Assembly: GCA_015852425.1 (NCBI GenBank)
Contig: JAAAIG010000025.1
Coordinates: 44,947-108,946, forward strand
Reading direction: 5' to 3'
DNA: 64,000 nucleotides
Source: Gryganskiella cystojenkinii
Taxonomy: Eukaryota > Mortierellomycota > Mortierellomycetes > Mortierellales > Mortierellaceae
The translations under genes and the position numbers were made by a program. The notes beneath the pieces were generated by a model. That model was not told the origin of the DNA and ran no database searches. It was given only the letters and a program-made list of their open reading frames with translations. Of the stretch, positions 54,091 through 64,000 are shown in pieces; positions within the stretch are counted from its first letter, which is position 1, and the number at the start of each line of letters is the position of its first letter.

Positions 54091-55407
54091 GGAAGGTTTT
54101 GAAGGCGGTGACAAGGATCCAGAAGGCATGAACAATAATCCGCCTATGGCTCTTGGCTACTTTTTCTCCAGGCGGACTCGTGCTGGACCTCGGTGACAAC
54201 AAAAGCAAATGTGATAGTTACATCGAAATAAACAAGACCTTTTTGTTGTGCTCTTCCTCATTTATCACGCAAGTGCCGTCCTGCAGTACTGGATATGGCC
54301 CATAATCAAACCTTGGGCATCGTTGTGCCAACGACGCATGATCCTCTAAATAGAAGGACTGACCAATTGGTCGTAGGATAAATGTCAGTCCTCCTTTGAT
54401 GTTCAGGCTCTGATAAGAAAAAATTCTGGTCTCCAGATGGACAACTAGCAGGTATCTTTGGTCTCGATTTGTGCTCCTGGATCGCCTGGGGGTAATTTGT
54501 CAACAAGCACGGCAAGAAAAACTAAAATCCCGAAAAGACATGGCGACTTCCAAAGCCACTGTCGATCCCCACTCTCGTAAAAGTATAAAAGAGGGTCTTT
54601 TTTGCACTCGCTTCCCGTTGCAATCCAACCCGAGATGATCAAGACGCTGTGTTTCTGTTGGACAAGCTGCAGAACCAGCAAAAGTGAAACATTTCCTGTA
54701 CATAATCTTTCATTAAGGTCGAGGCGTTGCGACCTATACGGTACAGGGTTGAAGGGCCTGCTGTTCGACCTCGACCAATGAGTGCGTCCTCCAAGCATTC
54801 TCGATAGATGAGCGCTCACTTTGGGTACCCGGATATTGTTGGATACACGACGTCGTCGACGAACTGGAACAACGCGAGCAAGTCCTAAGAAGGTGGATCC
54901 GAATCAACCACGATGACTTTTACCCGACTGATCGTCGATATACGGCTCGAGGAGGAAACATGGGATGATCCGGCGGTTCCTGTCCAGAATCCCGTGGTGG
55001 TCAACCGTGAGAGTACATACTAGATTGAATAAATGGGTGGATACCAGATCATTATTGTCGACAATGACCAGACCCAGGGCGATTCCATGGCGAGTTCCGA
55101 AACTAAATTCGATCATGGAGTTCGATGACCTCTCAGAACATGAACGCGAATGTTGGGTATCAAAGTAACAACATGATTTTGAAGGTCGTGCCAAGAAACG
55201 ATATGCTTCCTGAAGTCATCTAATCGGTATTTTCTTAGTTCTATCCCTCTCTCTCTCTCCTTCACCGTCGATCCTTTGCCACCACAATTAGGCAAAGAGA
55301 GCACATAAAAAACTGTGTTTATTCAAATATACTACTACTACTCTGTCTTTCTTTTGCATTATCATCACGTTCAGTATTTGTGTCAGCGTTAGACTGTTTG
55401 TTTGTTC
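54091..55407. other. Region with coding-like fragments but no gene I can assemble
   Basis: Plus-strand pieces such as MTFTRLIVDIRLEEETWDDP (about 54914) and QIIIVDNDQTQGDSMASSET (about 55047) look protein-like. They are broken by stops and cannot be joined across a plausible intron. Minus-strand frames are no better. This may be a decayed gene or a gene whose exons I failed to connect. Confidence 0.35.
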
Positions 55408-56523
55408 CTACATTTTGGTGTCACCGCGAGCCGCTCGCTCCGAGAAGGCCCACAACTCCTCTTGGAGGTCAACGCTCTCAGAGATCGGGTTCGGTCTCAT
55501 CTCGTTCGCGACTGGGATGAAATACTTTCCTCGATGGTCCAATCGCTGAACCTCCGGGCTGGTGGCTAAATACAACTGTGTCAACGCCGCCACCTTGACA
55601 GGGTACGAAAGCGCCAACCAGACCTTACTGAAATTATGAAAGGCCCTGGAATCGGACTCGAGCATGCCCTTTTTTATCTGATCGTCGGTACAACCTGGAT
55701 GGGCAATGTTCACCCAGACTTGATCGTTCCTCAAACGTCGAGCCAAAGCCTTCCCAAAGAGGACGTTGGCGAGTTTGGATTGACCATAACGCTGGAGTTT
55801 GTTCATCTTGGAGGCTCGTTGCTGCCCCTCAGCCGTAGGACGGATGGACTCGAAGTCGATGGCCTTGTTGGAGGGAGGCATTTCATGGGCCATCGAGGAA
55901 AGAACGACGATCCGGGCAGGCGCGGACTCGCGGACACGTTCCAAAAGTGCGGTCGTAAAGGCGAAATGGCCAAGATGGTTGATACCAAAGTGGGTCTCGA
56001 ACCCATCCTCTGTCAGATCGAAATCTCGGTTCTTGATGCCAGCATTGTTGACGAGGATATGAAGTGGCAGGCCCTTGGCAAGAAAGGTCTCTGCGGCTGA
56101 ACGACAGCTCTTCAAATCCGCCAGATCCAGGTCCAAGATTTCGAGCCGAGGCTTGCGATCGCCACTCAGCGGGCCAGAGGACAGGTTCTTCTTGGAAGTA
56201 CCGCTGATTTTGACCTTCTCGTCCTCTCCATCATCAAAGTGAACGGTATGGATGGCATCAGGATGATCAAATTGGAGTTGGAGGATATCGGCCTGAGCGC
56301 GCTCGATCGCCTCTTCAGCCTTGACTCGATTTCGACAAGCAAGAAAGACATGGGCTCCATGAGCGGCCAAAGCGACCGTGGTCGAGTATCCGAGACCACC
56401 GGTGGCACCAGTGACGATGGCAACTTTTCCTGTCAAATCGGGGATCTGATCATAGGAGTACTTTTGTTCCTCAAAAAACGTTTTCCAAAACTGGGGGTTG
56501 CAAAGGACGTTGGCGAAAGGCAT
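55408..56523 (-). CDS. Short-chain dehydrogenase/reductase (retinol dehydrogenase-like)
   Basis: Single exon of 371 residues. The NAD(P)-binding Rossmann fold is marked by GKVAIVTGATGGLGYSTTVA (TGxxxGxG), LDLADLKSC, ILVNNAGI, NHLGHFAFT, the catalytic Ser in VVLSSMAHE and the YGQSK active site (YxxxK). HPGCTDDQI follows the catalytic helix as in RDH11-14-like and WW-domain oxidoreductase-like enzymes. A charged insert of about 35 residues (DDGEDEKVKISGTSKKNLSS) lies between strands 2 and 3. It likely reduces or oxidises a lipophilic carbonyl or alcohol; the substrate is unknown. A TATA-like box on the minus strand (TATAAATA, 56671-56678) lies about 150 bases upstream. Confidence 0.92.
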   Translation of the reverse strand: MPFANVLCNPQFWKTFFEEQKYSYDQIPDLTGKVAIVTGATGGLGYSTTVALAAHGAHVFLACRNRVKAEEAIERAQADILQLQFDHPDAIHTVHFDDGEDEKVKISGTSKKNLSSGPLSGDRKPRLEILDLDLADLKSCRSAAETFLAKGLPLHILVNNAGIKNRDFDLTEDGFETHFGINHLGHFAFTTALLERVRESAPARIVVLSSMAHEMPPSNKAIDFESIRPTAEGQQRASKMNKLQRYGQSKLANVLFGKALARRLRNDQVWVNIAHPGCTDDQIKKGMLESDSRAFHNFSKVWLALSYPVKVAALTQLYLATSPEVQRLDHRGKYFIPVANEMRPNPISESVDLQEELWAFSERAARGDTKM

Positions 56524-56670
56524 TGTTGTAGGGTATGGAGAAGGAGTACTTGAGCGCTGTAGTGGTAGTGGTGGAAAGGAAATATGGTGCTGCTTAGTGC
56601 TAGTTTATGCTTTTCTTTCTGGCTGTTTTGCTTGTGCAGATATTGAGAAAAGGTAAGGAAGTCTACCTAG

Positions 56671-56678
56671 TATTTATA
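56671..56678 (-). promoter_or_regulatory. TATA-like box of the dehydrogenase gene
   Basis: Minus-strand TATAAATA about 150 bases upstream of the start codon at 56523. Confidence 0.5.
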
Positions 56679-57627
56679 CACATATTTTTTTTTTCTCTTC
56701 ACAAACTAAGTGGCTGTTCGCGATCGAGTGGCGCGTCCACCAAAAAGGGAGGCTCGAATTGAATTATTGTGATCTGGGCTCAGGTCTGTAAACACTCTAC
56801 TAAGAAGAATTTCCTTTTTGGATGGACAATGAAAAACGCATCGTTTTGTCGATTTTGCTTTCCTGGATGAAGAGAGGAGATTGCTCAGCAGGAGAGTCGT
56901 GAACCTCATCTCCACCTCACATCAACCGGATGGTCTGAACGCGTGCGCTGGCCAAGATTTTTAAAGTTTTTCGACTTTTGGATTTCGGAGACAAAACGAT
57001 CGTCAGCCACGCGCACTGCAAACCTTTTTTATGTTTCGAGTCCATTATCCAAATGTTGTTTGATGAGAGTGATATTCTCTTCTATTCCATTTTTTTTTTT
57101 TTTTTTTTTTTTTGTTCAGGCGGAATGGAGATGGAGGGAACAGCTTGAGCAAAGCTCGAGTAGATCAAGCAAGTCGATCGACCGATTCTTTTATTTTTAC
57201 TCTTTGTTGTGATGACTTGGAGCTCCAAATTGTGTTCAAAAGGAGATTGGGAAAGCCAAGGTGCCCAGGCGCTTCGTACTGATTTAGTCTCCCCCGAAAA
57301 AGGATATTTTTCAATGCCTTTCAGTTTTTGCTCTTTGCTTGCACGGTAAATGAAGCCAGTTACATCCGCATATTGCTTATTCTCGGTAAAGCAAAGCGTT
57401 CTAGCTCTTTTGCCGATCCCCACTGTCCCTATCTACTATCCAGCGAAACCACAGCCAAGGGAAAGAAGATCCTCTTGAGCTAAGCAGTCACTGTTGACAC
57501 AAAAGTGACTGCTTATTATCAGCTCAGCCCAGTGTTCCAGGTCCAGCAACAGTCTCTCCACCACTGCTCTCAACCTTTTGGTCATCCATCGTCTGCTCTC
57601 CACTCATTGTTTTCCTATTCTTTCTTT
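56679..57627. other. Intergenic region between divergent dehydrogenase and dihydrouridine synthase genes
   Basis: Contains a T run of about 23 bases near 57091-57113. Small open frames have no motif. No gene recognised. Confidence 0.45.
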
Positions 57628-59890
57628 ATGCTTGGCTTGAACGGACTGCGACTGATTCAGAAGCGTCTCTCAGTCATTGTTGACCGTCCCTCAACTCTCA
57701 TTCCAACAACAATTTGCCGCTCCATGAGCACTATTGTTCCTACTCCTCTTTTCATTGACTCCTCTTCTTCAACTCCGAACGTCATGTCCCCTGCCAGCAC
57801 AACCGCTTCAATTCCACAGTCGACTGTTGACGATGCCAGCAACGCAATGGCGGCTCTTTCTCTGTCAGAGGCAACAGCAACTACAGCTGGATCGACTGCG
57901 GACGACATCCTTGCTGCGGTCGTAGCTGCGGATGTAACAGGATCGCACCGCTGGTCAGCGTCAGGACGACCTTTGGACCCTCGGAGGATCGACAACCCAA
58001 TCGCTGTTGCACCTATGGTCGATGTCACCACTTCTGTGAGTAAAAAAAAAAGAAAGATAAAGATGCTTCTTTTGTGGAAACAATAATCAAATGGCTATTT
58101 AAGGATTCGTTTTTATTCGTTTCATGAATAACTGACTTATTTTGCATTTCTCTTTCTACGACTTTAAGCACTTTCTTCATCTCTGCAGGATCATTTCTCC
58201 CAATTTTACGCTGTACACGGAAATGATCCATTGCAATGCATTGATTTATAATCCCAAGGATCTTTACAACTTTTTCGGAGAACCCTGGGAGGGTAAAGTC
58301 GTACAACTCGGAGGATCAGATGTAGAGTCGATGGCCAAGGCCGCAAAACTGGTTCAAGATAACGGTTACAAAGAAGTCAACTTGAATGGTAAAAAAAGAA
58401 AGGAAGATTACCCGTTGCTATTTAAAAACGGTGCTTGACTGACGTCTTATTTTCTTTACGAAAGATTCGTCCTAACCTTGGCACCTTTTGTTTATTTTCT
58501 CCAGTGGGTTGTCCAAGTCCAAGAGTCCAGAAGGGAGCCTTCGGTGCCATCTTGATGAAGACACCCTCGACGGTCGTGGATATCATTCAGGAGATGGTCA
58601 GACTTGGAGTCACTATCCCTATTACAGTCAAGTGTCGGATCGGTGTCGACAACTTGGACTCCTACGAATACCTTTATGACTTTGTAAGGACGTGGATAAA
58701 ATTCCAAAAGCTTGCTTTCTTTTTTTTTTTGCGCCTGGTGGGACATTTACTGCTGTCCACATTGCAAGCTACTTTTCTCTTTCATAAGACATTAACATGA
58801 TGGAATTTATATTTTATTTTCTTGATAATTTAGATTAAGTTGATTTCGACCACAACGCCAGTGACCCATTTTATTGTCCATGCACGGAAATGTTGGCTCA
58901 AAGGTCTATCACCGAAACAGAACCGAAGCGTTCCGCCTCTGAAGCATGAAGTTGTATATCAGGTATGATATACCCCTGGAGATTCTCGGTTTAATTGAGG
59001 TTCTATTGAAAATTTGTTTTCGTGTTCATTTACTTTTGACTATGACTAAAAATATGCTCTATTGGCTTCTAGTTGGCGAAGGATTTCCCGCATCTGACAA
59101 TCACGATCAATGGAGGGTTTCACACAACCACCCAGATCAAAGAACAGCTGAAGTTGGTCGATGGTGTCATGGTTGGCCGTGAAGGTAAAATAAAAAGAGC
59201 ATTGGCCCATGTCTATCTCATGTGGGATGTAGCCCAAATGAAGACCATTTCACTAACAATCGATCGTTATTTTTTTCTCACACCTTTTCTAGTTATGGAT
59301 CGGCCTATGTTCTTGGCTAGAGTTGATGCTGGTAAGGATGAGGCTTATCCCTAGGCTTAACATTTATATATATTGTGTACAAGTTTCTAATATTTGATTT
59401 GCTTGCCGTTGATTCTCGCCCCACAGCGTGCCATAACGTCTCACCGGAGAATATCAAGAGCACCGAGGAGGTTATTGACGAGTTCTTGGGTAAGGTTTCC
59501 ATTTCTCCTTATGTCCGTTATGACCGCACCTATTTTTAATTATCACCCCTGGTCATGATTTCTGACAATTTGTGCTCCTTGTACATTTTTATCGCCTTTA
59601 CAGATTATGTCCTCACCGAGCATGAACGCGGAACGCCACATTCGAATGCAGTCGTCATGGCACCTCTCAAGATGCTATATGGCGGTCGTCGAGGCAAGGA
59701 ATATCGTCGTCGTTTGGCAGCCCTGATCTTGCCTCGGACGAAACCTCTACCGGATATTGTCAGAGATATGAGACAGATGATGCAGGAAATGGACTTTTCG
59801 AGGCCAGTCTCGGATGCAGAATCAGAGGCAGAGGAAGGGGAGGAAGGTCGGTCTGGAGACCCAACGTTGATGGTCGCGTGCGCACAATAA
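57628..59890 (+). CDS. DusA-type tRNA-dihydrouridine synthase
   Basis: Eight exons: 57628-58035, 58169-58388, 58505-58683, 58834-58962, 59073-59184, 59293-59331, 59427-59489, 59604-59890. Every phase agrees, giving 478 residues. The FMN-binding barrel shows [66 protein letters not shown] (catalytic Cys about 212), [40 protein letters not shown] and VDGVMVGRE. The HARK-WL-GLSPK-NR-PPL signature separates DusA from the fungal Dus1-4 group. It reduces uridine to dihydrouridine in the tRNA D-loop (U20/U20a in bacteria). The first 32 residues are basic and hydroxylated ([20 protein letters not shown]), like a mitochondrial presequence; a second ATG at 57724 would give a cytosolic form. Confidence 0.92.
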
Positions 59891-60217
59891 TTTCATACAC
59901 CTGCATTTTTTTTCTCTCGCCATCTTCTTGCCTCTACACTCTTGCCTCCCTCGTCTCTCACACATATACACTATATCCGTCAAAATGGAGCATGGCGTTA
60001 TGTTCTTGTAACCATTCCATTTTTGACTCTTTGATAATGCCGCTTCCCATAGATGTACTAAACCATTGTAACAACAGAAAGATGTACCACTTAGCGCTTC
60101 ACAGTATTTTTATAAGAAAAACGCGATTGTATGTTGATGCGTTTCTCGTTCTTTGCTCTTCGTACGATGTTTTTTCTCTTTTTTTTGCTCGTGGGTAATT
60201 ATTGAATCGAAAACGGC

Positions 60218-61657
60218 TTATTGTCTAGCCTTTTCGTTCTCGAGACGCTGGTAGAGCATATAGATCGCCATCTGGTTCGATTCGGGAGTACCAGTGACAG
60301 TCACGAGACGCTCGTTGCTGCCGTTGTTCAAGGGCTCAGAGATCTTGATATGGGAGCCAGACATTTGACGAATCTCGTTGATCTTGGAACCACCCTTGCC
60401 GATCACAGAGCCAACCATATCGTTGGGGATGTAGATCTGTTGAGCGACCGACCCATGGGGAATCATGGCGCCTCCACTGTTACCTCCACGAGAGGCCGAG
60501 GGACCGCCCATGTAATCTTGACCATAGCCGCCCATGCCTCCTTGAGGATATCCACCATAGTAGGATTGATGGTGAGAGGAAGGGTGACCGTGATGGGAAG
60601 GGTATCCGCCCATGCCGGAGGGACCGCCCTGATAGCCTCCGGCGGCACCGCCACCACCACCACTGCGACCCATGGGTCTGTAAGGAATAATGTTGGCGGT
60701 ACGATCACGCTCGCTATGCTCCTGAAGCACAACACCGACGTGGTAGACAGCGATATGGATAGCATCAGGGACGCCTGTGATCGTGATGGTACGCTCAGTC
60801 GAACCGGGCAAGATCTCTTCTGAGGCGACCAAACGTGCTCCAGAGGCATCCTGGATCTCCTTGATCTTGGATCCGGCCTTGCCGATCACAGAGCCCATAC
60901 GATGATGAGAAACCAACAGACGGATAGCAGTTGACTCGGTCTCGGGAGCCGCATCGGGCTCAATATGCTCGGCAATCACCTTTTGCGCCACCAAAGAGTA
61001 GGCCTAATAATAAGTGATCGCAAATGATGATTAGCCTCATGATGCCCAACCAATTGATGAAAGATATTCCGACTCTGTTTTTTTCAGTCTTTTACCTTGG
61101 CAACGGTATCCAAAGGTCCAGAGACAGTCAAGATACGCTCGTAAGCGCCAGGGATCATCTCCGAGATGGTAACCTTGGCTCCAGATTGATCGCGGATCTC
61201 GCTCACGTTCTTACCAGACTTGCCAATGATCACACCAGCATCCTTGGTCGATACGATCGATCTCAAGGCCGTGGTTGGGGGGATATCACCTTCGGTAGCC
61301 TCATGCTTGCGAGCTAAAACGTTATCAATATCAAATATTATCAGTATTATTTCCTTTTTCCATTTTTGAGGGTATTTGATGAAAGAAACGGGGAGTAAAC
61401 CTACAGGCATCATCAGAGTTGCGACGACGGTGCTGGGGACGTTGAGGGGAAGAGGAATCCGAGTCATTGACAGCAGCACGCTTGTGACGACGGTCTTCTG
61501 AATCCGAATCATGTTCATCAGAATCATCCAGGGCTCTCTTCTTGTCACGATCGTCCGAGGTGGTCGTCAAGGCAGTGGATCCAGAAGGGACAGTATCAGT
61601 GACATCGGCAGTAGCGGCAGCAGAGGCGGCAGAGGTGGACTTTTCGGTATCGGACAT
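60218..61657 (-). CDS. Three-KH-domain RNA-binding protein (PCBP/Rnc1/Pbp2-like)
   Basis: Three exons: 61405-61657, 61096-61313, 60218-61003. This gives 418 residues. The N-terminus is Ser/Thr/Ala- and acid-rich with a basic KKRALDD...RRHKRAAV stretch. KH1 has the GxxG loop in GVIIGKSGKNVSEIRDQSGA, KH2 in GSVIGKAGSKIKEIQDASGA and KH3 in GSVIGKGGSKINEIRQMSGS. A Gly/Tyr/His-rich linker separates KH2 and KH3. This two-plus-one arrangement is typical of poly(C)-binding proteins and of yeast Pbp2/Hek2 and fission yeast Rnc1, which bind pyrimidine-rich mRNA and affect its stability or translation. The exon 1 donor (T/GTAGGT) was set by phase. Convergent with the DusA gene, 327 bp apart. Confidence 0.92.
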
Positions 61658-63693
61658 GATTGATAGAGACGTTTCAAATACAAAAGAAAAAAGGAACGAC
61701 GACTTTGTAATAAACAAAATAGGAGGGCAGTTCAGGGACTCGGAGGGAGGATGATAGGACACGGAATTGATAGGGACACAATTTAAAGGTGTGTGGTGAC
61801 TATCGCTTGACAGGAGTTATGGGAGGATGTTGTTGACGAAGAGGAGCTAAATGGAGTCAAGAAGGCCAAAACATGGAGTGTTTTCGCGTGTAGAGAGAGG
61901 AAAAGGCATAGAAGGGAAGAGGGACATAGAGAGAAGAATAGATTGGGAAGAGGAAGTAGGAGGGAGATGGTTTGGGTTGGTTTTTTTGGGTAAGTGAGCA
62001 GGGGATGGTCAGTTTTGATCGCGTGAGAGAAGGATTAGGCAGATGTGAGAAGATAAAGAAGGAAAGAAAGAGATAAAGAAAGGACGAACGAGCAAACAAC
62101 CGAAACGTGCGACACGAAGTCGCTCAACCAAATCAGGTCTGATACGCATAAAGAGAAGGATACGAAAGAGTATTCCTTGGTGATGCCTTTTTGCTGTTAC
62201 CGGCAGTCATGATGGTGTTTGCTATCATTATCTCCGTTTGCCAGTCGTCCCCTGTTTTCTCGTGAGGGCAGATCCCGTTGCCGTCTTCCCCTCTCTTTCA
62301 CTTTGCGAGAATAATTCTATCCTGTCCTATACCCTCTCGTGTCCATCAGTCTTGCATATTCGAGATCCTCGAGAGCAATGGCCAATGAGCTGATTGTATC
62401 CTCTGCTATCGAATAATGCTCTCCATTGGGAAAGACCTTGCTTCACCCTTGATCCGATCTCTTCAGTCGCACGCCTTTTCTTCCTCGATCCCGCGGATTG
62501 TTATGATGTTGTGCCATTATGTCCATCAACCCTACGACCGACAATTCGAAACAGAATAATAACAAAATAAAGCATCACAAAAGAGAGGGGTATTACCGAT
62601 GAGAAGAAGGGGGGAAAGTAGGGAAACAATGAGCGATGTTTGTGATGGGGGTGGGAGAAGGAGAAGAGATTGATGGAGGCGCCGATTGCACCCATATTGA
62701 AATCAAATCATGGACATCTCTCCTTCCTTTCCCTTTAGCAGGGTGAGAAGAGGACAAAGCCTGCCTATTGTGAAGAAATGACCCCTTAAGTATAAAGAAA
62801 TATTACTTCCCGTCTCGGCAGACCAGTTCTGATCCCACTCCTTCCCCTCTCTTTCAACCGCAAAACAAGACTTGTCCTCCCTCATGACCCATGTACCGAG
62901 TATACAATCTACAACATGGGATAACTTTTATGTGGTTCCGATCACTATCTTACTTCATTTTTTGTCCCTACAAACGCCAATCCCGCATCTCCTTTTGAGG
63001 GCGACGATGACAACTATGATTACAGAAATGATTACGAAGAAGACAGCGAGGAGCAAGATCGCTAGGGATCAGGGTCCGACAAGATCTCATCTGAGCCCGA
63101 AGTTGGCCGGAGAGCTATGAAATCGATCTGGAGATGCGCGTTACTGCTTCTCCTTTCCTGTCATGTGGAGAGTGCCTGTCAAAAGGGCTCGAAGATTTCG
63201 AGAGGGATTGTAAAACCAGCGACGCAACCGGCGACTGGCTCCCGCCGAGTCCTCGACAAATTGTGGCCCTGAAGTGTTTCTGTCGATAGGATTCCATTAC
63301 ATCTTTAATATCGCCGTACTAGTCCTGAATCATGACCTACTGCTCAAGTCCTCGGCCTTTGGCTCCAAGGAGGAGTATCGATGATGAAGAAGTTGCATGA
63401 ACCAATGAAAGTCCGCATCGCGATGGTTCTTAAGAAACGCGTTTTCGTTCAGGACATAGGTCGGGAGTTCCGTAAACTTGTGACCTAGCCTACCATTGCG
63501 AATTGGTGGGTGTAAAGGCTGTTGCTCAGCGCTGCCATCGTTCCCTTAATATTGCTGCTGTAGTTTTCTCCTTTGCCTCTGACTCGTCCTGTTGTTGTTA
63601 TTGCTGTTGTAGAGTCGAGGTGGTCTTGACGTTGTATCTGTACCGGCATCATTCTTCTCCAGCCTGAGATTGAACCATTGTTTCAAGAAACTC
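61658..63693. other. Gene-poor region upstream of the KH protein
   Basis: The first 450 bp are purine-rich on the plus strand (leader and promoter of the KH gene). Between 62100 and 63690 only short overlapping frames occur (for example 62872-63120), with no motif and no consistent splice structure. Confidence 0.45.
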
Positions 63694-63840
63694 TTAAGAG
63701 GGGTCACGAGAGTCCAAGGGCGCGCCGATGTTCTCGTCTTTATCGGTATCTTGTGTGACAACTGAACTAAAGGGTGGTTGGTCAGCTGCCAGAACATTCT
63801 CTTGAGCTTCAGCATTCTCACTTGTTTTATTTTTTTTTTT
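63694..63840 (-). CDS. Possible 3' exon of an unidentified minus-strand gene
   Basis: A minus-strand frame encodes a hydrophilic acidic end (TSENAEAQENVLAADQPPFS, then VVTQDTDKDENIGAPLDSRD and PS stop). Its composition is like a disordered C-terminus, and it has no start codon of its own. No upstream exon could be identified in the remaining 160 bases, so the gene would extend beyond the window. The competing frame 63546-63821 is basic and low complexity. Confidence 0.3.
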   Translation of the reverse strand, partial: KKKNKTSENAEAQENVLAADQPPFSSVVTQDTDKDENIGAPLDSRDPS

Positions 63841-63920
63841 CCTTGTCAATGGTCCCTCGCGAGGTGGGGTTTATTTAGTGTTATCTGACAATTGACGTGG
63901 CCGGTAACCAAACTCAACTC

Positions 63921-63928
63921 TATATAAA
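63921..63928 (+). promoter_or_regulatory. TATA box TATATAAA near the window end
   Basis: A perfect plus-strand TATATAAA. A frame starting with ATG at 63945 stays open to the window edge, but it begins closer to the box than a normal transcription start. The gene it drives probably starts outside the window. Confidence 0.35.
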
Positions 63929-64000
63929 ATGCTTGGCACTACATATGAAGTCACCTATTGGCAATTGCTGCACCCTTGTTCACAGTACCGCGACCTCACG

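Overview
The window looks like nuclear DNA of an early-diverging filamentous fungus, probably Mortierellomycota or a related Mucoromycota lineage. That is inference from several things: dense intron-rich genes with short GT-AG introns, T-rich tracts before acceptors, many low-complexity (Q/N/S/E) proteins, and a gene set that mixes ordinary fungal proteins (ATG4, ATG5, TAF14, a Cnl2-like kinetochore protein, NSE1, PET117) with families unusual in Dikarya (CINP-like, PTRHD1-like, a DusA-type dihydrouridine synthase). There is a 10-N scaffold gap at 1957-1966. I saw no rRNA, tRNA, CRISPR array or recognisable transposase.

Layout. 0.6-2 kb holds a WLM metalloprotease gene with a frame break and a decayed copy of a glycosidase gene. 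4.1-6.5 kb is the intact secreted GH5 endoglycoceramidase-like enzyme with a ricin-B domain, tail to tail with a type-B carboxylesterase that carries two frame breaks (6.7-8.6 kb). 9.6-13.0 kb packs NSE1 (-), a Cnl2/NKP2 protein (+) and a PTRHD1-like protein (-). 14.7-19.6 kb is a large ubinuclein/Hpc2-type histone-chaperone subunit. 19.9-24.8 kb has PET117, a small membrane protein, a stomatin and a four-span membrane protein. 25.9-29.1 kb has TAF14 and another multi-span protein. 29.6-36.4 kb is an autophagy neighbourhood: ATG5 (+), CINP-like (+), a membrane protein (+) and ATG4 (-). 37.1-40.1 kb is a prion-like RGG/GY-repeat protein.

41.7-43.5 kb is the accessory part: two small secreted cysteine-containing proteins flank a tandemly duplicated, decaying block and simple-sequence arrays. 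44-51 kb has a four-exon orphan, an UNC93-like transporter, a four-span protein with a long disordered tail, and a p24 cargo receptor. 51.5-54.1 kb is a zinc-finger protein with a very long Q/E tract. 55.4-61.7 kb has a short-chain dehydrogenase, the DusA-type enzyme and a three-KH RNA-binding protein. The last 2.3 kb is nearly empty apart from a possible 3' coding exon.

Genes were assembled by joining open frames across GT-AG introns and checking that phases agree at every junction. Spans run from start codon to stop codon; exon limits are in the evidence. Functional names come from recognising family motifs by eye, with no database search.
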